From assembly GCA_913773715.1 (NCBI GenBank), contig CAJYHD010000469.1, positions 1-5,452 on the forward strand: a stretch of DNA of 5,452 bases, read 5' to 3'. This DNA is from an uncultured Sphingobium sp. Its GTDB lineage: Bacteria; Pseudomonadota; Alphaproteobacteria; Sphingomonadales; Sphingomonadaceae. The stretch's first letter is position 1. Every line of letters begins with the position of its first letter. Below the pieces are notes generated by a model. The model had not been told where the DNA came from, ran no database searches, and saw nothing but the letters and a program-made list of their open reading frames with translations. Shown here piece after piece: positions 1 to 5,089 of this stretch. The position numbers and the translations under genes were made by a program.

Positions 1-290
1 GCCTGAAGATCCGAACCGAAGGACTGCGCTTGGATAGAGGGGAGTTGCTGAGCGAGGCTTTGCAGCAGGTCGGGTGAGCCGGTGCGCTGGATCGCGTCGG
101 ATCCCAAGAGCTGGATCGGCGCTGGACTGTCCGCAGCTTTCATGCCGGTGAGGCGCGTGCCGGTGACGATAATCGCCGCGCCACCATCTTCGGCGGCAGC
201 CTGTGGCGCGGCATCCTGTGCGAACGCCCCGGTGGAAGAACAGATGGCGACGGCCAATGCCGCGCTCGACACGAAACCCCTATATTGCAT
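1..290 (-). CDS. TonB-dependent outer-membrane receptor, N-terminal part (cut by window edge)
   Basis: Reading the minus strand from the ATG at 290 gives an open frame of 96 complete codons that runs off the window. Residues 1-24 look like a Sec signal peptide: basic start (MQYRG), a hydrophobic stretch, then AFA before QD. After a short Ala-rich linker comes IIVTGTR (residues 40-46), the motif typically found at the start of sphingomonad TonB-dependent receptors. The following stretch (SPAPIQLLG, then AIQRTGSPDLLQSLAQQLPS) matches the start of a plug domain. Family knowledge: such proteins are outer-membrane beta-barrels that import siderophores, glycans or other ligands using TonB energy; the ligand cannot be told from this part. 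The start is supported by AGGGGG seven bases upstream. The gene is separated from the rplS operon by a terminator and about 260 bases, so it is probably its own transcription unit. The barrel and C-terminus lie outside the window. Confidence 0.9.
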   Translation of the reverse strand, partial: MQYRGFVSSAALAVAICSSTGAFAQDAAPQAAAEDGGAAIIVTGTRLTGMKAADSPAPIQLLGSDAIQRTGSPDLLQSLAQQLPSIQAQSFGSDLQ

Positions 291-549
291 GAAGCAGCCC
301 CCTAACTTCCGACGATGGGTTGCCTCTCCTGTTTGTCGCTTTTCTCTTGTCGTTCCTTCGTTTGCCGATGTGTGGGGACAGGTCGGGCGGACCAGACATG
401 TCTCTTTTGTTTCATTCAGCAATGGGAGAGACGGAGAAGCGCTACAAATCCACCATCGGGAAAATGGACCTTGTCATGAAAATGTAGGCAATAGGCGGGC
501 ATTGACGTCAGCGTTGTCATACGGCGACCATCAAGCCTTTGATGCCAAA
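291..549. other. Intergenic region upstream of the TonB-dependent receptor
   Basis: About 260 bases between the rplS terminator and the receptor start, with no gene I can support on either strand; the open frames crossing it continue antisense into rplS or the receptor. It presumably carries the receptor promoter and leader. I could not assign convincing -35/-10 boxes and saw no clear Fur-box-like sequence. It contains two perfect palindromes, AGACATGTCT at 394-403 and TGACGTCA at 503-510, and a pyrimidine-rich tract (plus-strand sense) around 325-362. Confidence 0.6.
298..303 (-). promoter_or_regulatory. Shine-Dalgarno for the TonB-dependent receptor
   Basis: On the minus strand AGGGGG lies seven bases before the ATG at 290. 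This purine run is well placed for a ribosome binding site and supports that start codon, which is also followed at once by a convincing signal peptide. Confidence 0.65.
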
Positions 550-585
550 GAAAAAGGCGACGATCCGAAGATCGCCGCCTTTTTT
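550..585 (-). terminator. Rho-independent terminator of the ffh-rplS operon (UUCG tetraloop)
   Basis: On the minus strand, 35 bases after the rplS stop, GGCGGCGATC and GATCGTCGCC form a ten-pair stem containing one G-U wobble. The loop is TTCG closed by C-G, the very stable UUCG tetraloop. The stem is extended by A-U pairs (A run at 585-580) and followed by TTTTT then CTTT. Stem arms are 570-584 and 551-565 and the loop is 566-569. Read on the plus strand, the wobble becomes an A/C mismatch and the loop becomes CGAA, so it is built for minus-strand transcription. Confidence 0.93.
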
Positions 586-620
586 CAGACCTGCAATAGT
601 CAAGACATGCGTCTTGAAGA

Positions 621-989
621 TCAGCCCTCGTTACGGGTGTCGCGACGCTCGGCGATGCGCGCGCGCTTGCCGGTGCGGCCACGCAGGTAATAGAGCTTGG
701 CGCGACGGACGACGCCGCGACGGACGACGGTGATCGAATCAACGTTGGGCGAATAGAGCGGGAACACGCGCTCCACGCCTTCGCCGAACGAGATCTTGCG
801 CACGGTGAAGTTGGAACCCATGCCCTTGTTCGAGCGGGCGATGCACACGCCTTCGAAATTCTGGACGCGGCTGCGCTCACCTTCGACGACCTTCACGCCG
901 ACGCGCAGCGTGTCGCCGGGGCGGAAGTCAGGAATATCCTTGGCGAGGGCGGCGATGTTTTCCGCCTCGATCTGCTGGATGATGTTCAT
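621..989 (-). CDS. rplS: 50S ribosomal protein L19
   Basis: A 122-residue protein, of normal length for bacterial L19. The body matches the family: [12 protein letters not shown] at the start, then [71 protein letters not shown] and a basic C-terminal tail. Family knowledge: L19 sits at the 30S-50S interface of the ribosome and contributes to an intersubunit bridge. The ATG at 989 follows the trmD stop by six bases, and AAGGA lies about ten bases upstream as ribosome binding site. It is the last gene of the operon and is followed by a strong intrinsic terminator. Confidence 0.97.
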   Translation of the reverse strand: MNIIQQIEAENIAALAKDIPDFRPGDTLRVGVKVVEGERSRVQNFEGVCIARSNKGMGSNFTVRKISFGEGVERVFPLYSPNVDSITVVRRGVVRRAKLYYLRGRTGKRARIAERRDTRNEG

Positions 990-995
990 GGTACG

Positions 996-1733
996 TCAGT
1001 CCTTGGTCGTTCGTTGCGCACCAGAGGGCGACTGGTCCCGAACGCCGATATGACGTTCCCAAAGGTCCGGTCGCCTTAGCCGTGTATCGTCGCGCGCCCT
1101 TTGTTCCCGCCAGGCAGCGATCTTCGCATGATCCCCCGATCGCAACACTTGCGGGATCATACGCCCTTCCCACTCAGCAGGTCGGGTATAGTGCGGATAT
1201 TCGAGCAATCCCGTTTCAAAGGATTCCTCGACTCCGCTTGAAGCCGCGCCCATTACACCGGGAAGCAGGCGGACGCAAGCATCGAGCAGCGTCAGCGCCG
1301 CCATCTCTCCGCCCGACAAGATGATGTCGCCCATGCTGATCTGCTCGATCGGGCGCGCGTCGAACAGGCGTTCGTCGAAACCCTCGAACCGGCCGCACAG
1401 GATCGTCGCGCCGGGGCCGCTGGCGAGCGAACGGACGCGGGCCTGCGTGATAGGTGCGCCACGCGGCGTCATGGCGAGGACAGGGAGGTTGGGGCGTGTT
1501 TCCAGCGCATGGTCGACTGCGCGAGAGACAATGTCGGCGCGCAGGACCATGCCTGCGCCGCCGCCCGCTGGCGTATCGTCCACGGTGCGGTGCTTGTCGG
1601 TCGCGAAATCGCGAATCTGGATCGGATTGCAGGCCCACTTACCCTCGGCCAGCGCGCGTCCTGCGATGGAGACGCCGAGCGGGCCGGGAAACATCTCTGG
1701 ATAGAGCGTCAGGATTTGCGCGCTGAAGCTCAT
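996..1733 (-). CDS. trmD: tRNA (guanine-N1)-methyltransferase, m1G37
   Basis: A 245-residue SPOUT-family enzyme that methylates N1 of G37, next to the anticodon of tRNAs reading CNN/GNN-type codons, using S-adenosylmethionine; this prevents +1 frameshifting. Motifs in order: [13 protein letters not shown] (9-20), [19 protein letters not shown] (46-64), [11 protein letters not shown] (112-122), [20 protein letters not shown] (132-151, the trefoil-knot cofactor site), Arg155, [18 protein letters not shown] (168-185) and [10 protein letters not shown] (197-206). The last part is the C-terminal tRNA-binding region. I chose the ATG at 1733, giving [10 protein letters not shown], over a start 21 bases upstream, because it matches usual TrmD N-termini and overlaps the stop of the preceding gene as ATGA, a translational-coupling junction. 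Oddity: the position aligned with E. coli Asp169 is Glu170. The C-terminus after about residue 230 is a short polar tail. Confidence 0.96.
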   Translation of the reverse strand: MSFSAQILTLYPEMFPGPLGVSIAGRALAEGKWACNPIQIRDFATDKHRTVDDTPAGGGAGMVLRADIVSRAVDHALETRPNLPVLAMTPRGAPITQARVRSLASGPGATILCGRFEGFDERLFDARPIEQISMGDIILSGGEMAALTLLDACVRLLPGVMGAASSGVEESFETGLLEYPHYTRPAEWEGRMIPQVLRSGDHAKIAAWREQRARDDTRLRRPDLWERHIGVRDQSPSGAQRTTKD

Positions 1734-2002
1734 TTGCGGCGCGCCCTTGCCCATGCCGCCGACAGGCCGCCGAGGAGGCAGAGCAAGCCGCAGACGAGCA
1801 ATGTGAGACCGATGGCGCGGAGCAGGTCGGAATAATTATGTTCGGGATGCTGTAGCGCAGGCACGATGAGCAGGAGCGGCAAAGGCAGGATCAGCGCGAG
1901 GGCGGTCACGACCTTCACGGCAAGCGACCAGCCAATGCCGTACAGCCGCCATCCGGCAGCGAGCATCAGCAGCAGATACAGAGCGGTGAGCAGTTGGGCC
2001 AT
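1730..2002 (-). CDS. Small three-helix membrane protein, function unknown
   Basis: A 90-residue protein that I do not recognise. It is strongly hydrophobic, with three likely transmembrane segments at about residues 3-23, 28-49 and 61-84. A short polar loop, [12 protein letters not shown], lies between the second and third. The C-terminus ends in a basic cluster (RARRK), which by the positive-inside rule suggests a cytoplasmic C-terminus. It starts 13 bases after the rimM stop with only a weak ribosome binding site, and its stop overlaps the trmD ATG by ATGA. The tight packing on both sides, the length free of stops and the membrane-like composition support a real gene co-translated with its neighbours. 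No catalytic motif is visible. It is not part of the textbook rpsP-rimM-trmD-rplS operon. A role in membrane insertion next to ffh would be speculation. Confidence 0.8.
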   Translation of the reverse strand: MAQLLTALYLLLMLAAGWRLYGIGWSLAVKVVTALALILPLPLLLIVPALQHPEHNYSDLLRAIGLTLLVCGLLCLLGGLSAAWARARRK

Positions 2003-2015
2003 GACGCGCCCGCGA

Positions 2016-2510
2016 TCAATCCACGAACGCGGCGTCGATCACGGCGGCATTTTCGCCGATCGTGACGGCGTGCTTGGGGGCCATGAAGCGCTTGCCCTTC
2101 TTGCCATCGACCGGCGGCCGTTCGACCTCTATGATGTCGCCAGCGCCAAAATTCTCGACAGCGACGATTGCGCCCAATGCTTCGCCTGTGCTGGCAGTAC
2201 AGGGCAAGCCGATCAGGTCGGCATGATAATATTCGCCCTCGGCGAGCGGCGGCAGGGCGGAGCGCGGCACGGTCAGCGCCGTTCCGCGTAGGGCTTCGGC
2301 TGCGCTGCGATCGCCAATCTCAGCGAAGCGGGCGACCGCGCCATTGGGGCCGGGGCGCACCGACTTCAGCGTCAATGTGCGCCCCGCCGCATCGAAGCTG
2401 CCATAGCTTTTGAGGCTGTCCGTCCCCTCGCCAAACAGCTTCAGACGGACTTCGCCCGCCACACCGTGCGCGCCGATGATTGCGGCAAGCGTGACGGGCC
2501 TGTCGGTCAA
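2016..2510 (-). CDS. rimM: 16S rRNA processing / 30S maturation protein RimM
   Basis: A 164-residue protein of usual RimM length. The N-terminal RimM barrel (about 5-88) begins VTLAAIIGAHGVAGEVRLKL, including the conserved HG-x2-GEVR. The C-terminal PRC-barrel (about 93-163) has EYYHADLIGLPC, GEALGAIVAVENFGAGDIIEV and FMAPKHAVTIG-type strands. Family knowledge: RimM binds ribosomal protein S19 and assists maturation of the 30S head. The start is a rare TTG at 2510, five bases after the rpsP stop. No ATG fits the conserved N-terminus, and GGAAGG at 2525-2520, inside the end of rpsP, lies nine bases upstream. The weak start codon and tight spacing suggest coupling to rpsP translation and lower output than the neighbouring ribosomal protein. 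Confidence 0.95.
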   Translation of the reverse strand: MTDRPVTLAAIIGAHGVAGEVRLKLFGEGTDSLKSYGSFDAAGRTLTLKSVRPGPNGAVARFAEIGDRSAAEALRGTALTVPRSALPPLAEGEYYHADLIGLPCTASTGEALGAIVAVENFGAGDIIEVERPPVDGKKGKRFMAPKHAVTIGENAAVIDAAFVD

Positions 2511-2515
2511 GTCGT

Positions 2516-2968
2516 TCAGCCTTCCGCCGCTTCTTCAGCAGGGGCGGCGTCTTCGGCAGGCGCTTCTTCAGCAGGTGCTTCGGCAGGAGCCTTGGCAGCT
2601 TCTTCAGCGGCCTTGCGGGCTTCTTCCGCCTCGGCTGCCTTGGCGGCGCGGTCTTCGGCACGATCCTTGGCCTTCTGGCCCGGCTCAGCCTTCTTGGGGT
2701 TGCTGCGGGCAGCGCGTTCCTTCACGCCAGCGGCGTCGAGGAAGCGGGCGACACGGTCGGTCGGCTGCGCACCGGCGGCAACCCAGTGCTTCGCACGCTC
2801 AACGTCGAGTACGACACGCTTCTCGTCGCCCTTGGGCAGGACGGGGTTGTAGCTGCCGATACGCTCGATGAACTTGCCGTCGCGGGGCGCGCGGCTGTCA
2901 GCGACGACGATGCGATAATAAGGACGCTTCTTGGAGCCGCCGCGCGACAGACGGATGGACGTTGCCAT
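2516..2968 (-). CDS. rpsP: 30S ribosomal protein S16 with long Ala/Glu/Lys-rich C-terminal extension
   Basis: Residues 1 to about 82 are a normal S16: [47 protein letters not shown] and [20 protein letters not shown]. Family knowledge: S16 binds 16S rRNA in the 30S body and is needed for assembly. The protein then continues for about 68 more residues, so it is 150 long against roughly 80-90 for a typical S16. The extension starts basic ([20 protein letters not shown]), passes through a charged, probably helical stretch (residues about 100-126) and ends in acidic Ala/Pro/Glu repeats such as [20 protein letters not shown]. Extended S16 proteins occur in alphaproteobacteria; the role of the tail is not known to me. 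The start is the ATG at 2968 with AGAAAGG ten bases upstream, 43 bases after the ffh stop. rimM follows within eight bases of the stop. Confidence 0.96.
   Translation of the reverse strand: MATSIRLSRGGSKKRPYYRIVVADSRAPRDGKFIERIGSYNPVLPKGDEKRVVLDVERAKHWVAAGAQPTDRVARFLDAAGVKERAARSNPKKAEPGQKAKDRAEDRAAKAAEAEEARKAAEEAAKAPAEAPAEEAPAEDAAPAEEAAEG
2520..2525 (-). promoter_or_regulatory. Shine-Dalgarno supporting the TTG start of rimM
   Basis: GGAAGG on the minus strand, within the last codons of rpsP and nine bases before the TTG at 2510. It is the feature that makes the TTG the likely start, since no ATG is available near the conserved RimM N-terminus. Confidence 0.6.
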
Positions 2969-2978
2969 GACAATCTAA

Positions 2979-2985
2979 CCTTTCT
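2979..2985 (-). promoter_or_regulatory. Shine-Dalgarno of rpsP
   Basis: AGAAAGG on the minus strand, ten bases before the ATG at 2968. It matches the 5' part of the anti-anti-Shine-Dalgarno consensus and lies in a distinctly AT-rich 43-base spacer. Confidence 0.65.
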
Positions 2986-3011
2986 TGCTTAATCTAATCT
3001 GTTGGATTTGC

Positions 3012-4481
3012 TTATTTCTTCATGAAATTCTGAAAGCCGGGGGGCAGTTTCGGCATGTTGCCGCCAAGGCCACCCAATCCGCCGAGGCCGGAGAGGTCCG
3101 GTCCCCCTGCCCCGCCTTCGGGACCGCCAAGACCGCCCATGCCACCGCCGGTGAACATCTTAGCCAGCCCCTTGAGGCCACCCATCTTGCGGATCTTCTT
3201 CATCGCCGTTTCCATTTCCTGATGCATCTTCAGGAGGCGATTGACTTCCTGCACGGTAGTGCCGGAACCCTTGGCGATACGGATCTTGCGCTTGGCGTTT
3301 ATGAGCGCGGGCCGTTCGCGCTCCTTGGGCGTCATCGAACCGATCATCGCGTCGAGGTGGACGAGCGTCTTGTCGTTGGCGCCGCTGTTGGCCATCGCGG
3401 CCTGCGCCTTCTTGAGACCCGGCAGCATGCCGGCGAGCGCACCAAGGCCGCCCATGCGACGCATCTGGTTCAACTGGGCGCGCAGGTCGTTCATATCGAA
3501 CTGACCCTTCGCCATCTTCTTGGCGAGCTTGTCGGCTTCCTCCGCGTCGATCGTCTCGGCGGCCTTTTCGACCAGCGACACGACATCGCCCATACCGAGA
3601 ATGCGCTGCGCGACGCGGGCGGGATGGAACGGCTCGATCGCGTCGAGCTTTTCGCCCGTCCCCGCGAACTTGATCGGACGGCCCGTGACCGCGCGCATCG
3701 ATAGCGCCGCGCCGCCGCGCGCATCACCGTCCATACGGGTGAGCACGACCCCGGTCAGCGGCACCTGTTGCGTAAAGCTGGTCGCGACATTGACCGCGTC
3801 TTGGCCGGTCAGCGAGTCGACGACGAGCAGGATTTCGGCGGGATTGGCGACATCGGCCACCGCCTTCATCTCGTCCATCAGCGCCTGATCGACGTGGAGG
3901 CGACCGGCGGTGTCGAGCATCACCACGTCGAAGCCCTGAAGCTTCGCCGATTGAAGCGCGCGGCGAGCGATATCGACCGGCTGCTGGCCAGCGACGATCG
4001 GCAGCGTCGCGACGTCGGCCTGCGCGCCCAGTACCGCCAACTGTTCCTGCGCGGCGGGGCGCTGGACATCGAGCGACGCCATCAGCACCTTCTTGCGCTC
4101 TTTTTCCTTCAGGCGCTTGGCGATCTTGGCGGTCGAGGTCGTCTTGCCCGACCCCTGAAGTCCGACCATCATGATGACGGCGGGCGGGGTCACGTCGATC
4201 AGCAGGTCGCTGGTTTCCGCGCCGAGCGTTTCGGTGAGCGTGTCGGAGACGATCTTGACGACCATCTGCCCCGGCGTGACCGATCGCAGAACGTCGCTGC
4301 CGACGGCCTTCTCGGTCGCCTGATCCACGAACTGGCGCACGACAGGCAGGGCGACGTCGGCTTCGAGCAGCGCGACTCGCACCTCGCGCATCGCGGCGCG
4401 GACATCGTCCTCCGTCAGCGCACCGCGCCCACGCAGCTTGTCGAATACCCCACCGAGACGATCGCTTAGCGAATCGAACAT
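3012..4481 (-). CDS. ffh: Signal recognition particle protein (SRP54 GTPase)
   Basis: A 489-residue Ffh. With 4.5S RNA it forms the bacterial SRP, binds hydrophobic signal sequences emerging from the ribosome and docks with FtsY at the membrane. N domain about 1-90 (MFDSLSDRLGGVFDKLRGRG, then the ALLEADVALPVV helix). The G domain holds the P-loop GLQGSGKTT (107-115), DVQRPAAQEQL (138-148), DTAGRLHVD (190-198), TRMDGDARGGAALS (248-261) and GTGEKLDAIEPFHP (274-287). The M domain (about 325-440) is methionine-rich: QMRRMGGLGALAGMLPGLKK, the RNA-binding KRKIRIAKGSGTTVQEVN and LLKMHQEMETAMKKIRKMGG. The tail (about 444-489) is Gly-rich and ends PKLPPGFQNFMKK. I prefer the ATG at 4481 over GTG 4487 or ATG 4484: it gives the usual N-terminus, and GAGGTGAT just upstream is a near-perfect Shine-Dalgarno. 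It is the first gene of the operon; no 4.5S RNA gene is seen. Confidence 0.97.
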   Translation of the reverse strand: MFDSLSDRLGGVFDKLRGRGALTEDDVRAAMREVRVALLEADVALPVVRQFVDQATEKAVGSDVLRSVTPGQMVVKIVSDTLTETLGAETSDLLIDVTPPAVIMMVGLQGSGKTTSTAKIAKRLKEKERKKVLMASLDVQRPAAQEQLAVLGAQADVATLPIVAGQQPVDIARRALQSAKLQGFDVVMLDTAGRLHVDQALMDEMKAVADVANPAEILLVVDSLTGQDAVNVATSFTQQVPLTGVVLTRMDGDARGGAALSMRAVTGRPIKFAGTGEKLDAIEPFHPARVAQRILGMGDVVSLVEKAAETIDAEEADKLAKKMAKGQFDMNDLRAQLNQMRRMGGLGALAGMLPGLKKAQAAMANSGANDKTLVHLDAMIGSMTPKERERPALINAKRKIRIAKGSGTTVQEVNRLLKMHQEMETAMKKIRKMGGLKGLAKMFTGGGMGGLGGPEGGAGGPDLSGLGGLGGLGGNMPKLPPGFQNFMKK

Positions 4482-4482
4482 C

Positions 4483-4490
4483 ATCACCTC
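4483..4490 (-). promoter_or_regulatory. Strong Shine-Dalgarno of ffh, decides among three adjacent starts
   Basis: On the minus strand GAGGTGAT matches eight bases of the sequence complementary to the 16S rRNA 3' end. It overlaps the GTG at 4487 and the ATG at 4484, which therefore sit inside the ribosome binding site. The ATG at 4481 is five bases after GAGG and is the best start. Confidence 0.75.
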
Positions 4491-4542
4491 AAAACCGGGC
4501 CGAGGCCCTTACAAACTTGACATCCCGCCAAACGACAAAATC

Positions 4543-4566
4543 GCCGGCGGGCGAAACCTCGCCGGC
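4543..4566 (-). terminator. Possible weak terminator after the Rap1a-like gene
   Basis: On the minus strand GCCGGCG-A-GG pairs with CC-CGCCGGC around a TTTCG loop: nine G-C pairs with one bulged A. The stem is followed by GATTTTGTCGTTT, an interrupted U tract. It lies about 115 bases after the stop at 4682 and about 60 bases before ffh. The broken U tract makes this weaker than the rplS terminator; it could instead be a leader structure of ffh. Confidence 0.45.
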
Positions 4567-4578
4567 CAGCGTCCATAC

Positions 4579-4597
4579 GATGCCCCTCTTGGGCATC
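4579..4597. repeat. Perfect inverted repeat (7-bp stem, 5-base loop)
   Basis: GATGCCC and GGGCATC flank CTCTT. The stem is perfect, but no T run follows it on the minus strand, so it is not a terminator by itself. It lies 12 bases ahead, in the direction of transcription, of the GC-rich hairpin at 4566-4543. Confidence 0.6.
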
Positions 4598-4636
4598 CTG
4601 GAGTCGATCAGGGTTCAGACGGCAAGCCGCCCGATG

Positions 4637-4656
4637 CTGCGCGGCCCTTAGCGCAG
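4637..4656. repeat. Inverted repeat (6-bp stem, 8-base loop)
   Basis: CTGCGC and GCGCAG flank an eight-base loop. It lies 25 bases after the stop of the Rap1a-like gene and is the first of three stem-loops in the spacer before ffh. Alone it could be chance in GC-rich DNA. Confidence 0.4.
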
Positions 4657-4681
4657 TTGTCGCAACGATGCAATGGCGGCG

Positions 4682-5089
4682 CTACTTGCGGCTTTTCAAC
4701 TTCTTCGTCACCGTCTTTTTGGAAACGGGTTTCTTGCACGGCCATTCGGCGCGCGTTGCAGTGAAGACGATCTGCGAGGCCGACTTTGTCCGCTCCTTGC
4801 GATGGTCGCGCAAGTAATCGACGGTCACGTTGCGCAGGTCGCCCATATTGGTGCCACCGGGGATGCAGCTTTTGAGGCCGTTGGCTTCGCGGGTCGTGTT
4901 GAAGGCATCGACCGCGCCCGCGATATAGGCGACGCATTCATAGTTGCGCTCGAAATAATTGGGGCTGCCCTGCTCGACCGAACAGGCCTCCAGCAGATTG
5001 TTACCCGAATAGAAGCCCGCCAGCGAAGGTGCAGGGATCGCCGCCAAAGGCGCGATCAGGAGCAGGCAAGGTAACAGGCGCGGGCTCAT
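4682..5089 (-). CDS. Exported Rap1a/Tai-type immunity-domain protein
   Basis: A 135-residue protein. Residues 1-24 are a clear Sec signal peptide (basic start, LLPCLLLIAPLAAIPAPSLA, cleavage before GFYSG); no lipobox Cys follows, so it should be a soluble periplasmic protein. The mature part has the order seen in the Rap1a/Tai family: GFYSGNNLLEAC, CVAYIAGAVDAF, SCIPGGTNMGDLRNVTVDYL, RDHRKERTKSASQIV and a closing EWPC. Four cysteines remain after cleavage (36, 52, 75, 118), consistent with two disulfides. The last 18 residues are a lysine-rich tail. Family knowledge: characterised members protect cells from type VI secreted peptidoglycan amidases, but many are orphans of unknown role. The ATG overlaps the stop of the upstream transpeptidase gene as ATGA, so the two are probably translated together. 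No toxin gene is visible. Domain assignment is from motif memory, not a search. Confidence 0.75.
   Translation of the reverse strand: MSPRLLPCLLLIAPLAAIPAPSLAGFYSGNNLLEACSVEQGSPNYFERNYECVAYIAGAVDAFNTTREANGLKSCIPGGTNMGDLRNVTVDYLRDHRKERTKSASQIVFTATRAEWPCKKPVSKKTVTKKLKSRK

Noticed and set aside
333..352. Two copies of TTGTCG 14 bases apart upstream of the receptor gene
   Set aside because: Short repeat inside a pyrimidine-rich tract; expected by chance and not arranged as a convincing promoter box on either strand.
502..530. Possible plus-strand promoter beginning TTGACG
   Set aside because: No acceptable -10 box at 16-18 bases, and no plus-strand gene downstream to be served.
82..690. Plus-strand open frame of 202 codons
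   Set aside because: It runs antisense through the TonB receptor start, the terminator and the end of rplS, has no recognisable motif, and crosses a strong terminator hairpin. It is a by-product of high GC content.
416..880. Minus-strand open frame of 154 codons overlapping rplS in another frame
   Set aside because: It lies out of frame over the well-conserved rplS and passes through its terminator; Ser/Arg/Ala-rich shadow composition.
2985..3704. Plus-strand open frame of 239 codons opposite ffh
   Set aside because: Antisense to the conserved M and G domains of ffh; the His/Arg/Leu-rich translation is typical of the reverse complement of a GC-rich gene.
3768..4469. Plus-strand open frame of 233 codons opposite ffh
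   Set aside because: Same reason: the mirror of the ffh N and G domains, with an Asp/Arg/His-rich composition and no domain I can recognise.
4498..4509. Palindromic GGGCC-GA-GGCCC just upstream of the ffh ribosome binding site
   Set aside because: A two-base loop cannot form and the shortened stem is only four pairs; probably GC-rich chance, though it could add to the leader structure.
4488..4681. Idea that the spacer encodes 4.5S RNA next to ffh
   Set aside because: No long hairpin with the conserved SRP RNA tetraloop and internal-loop elements could be recognised.
4608..4937. Minus-strand open frame of 109 codons overlapping the Rap1a-like gene
   Set aside because: Out-of-frame shadow of the Rap1a-type gene, which has a signal peptide, conserved cysteines and a coupled start.
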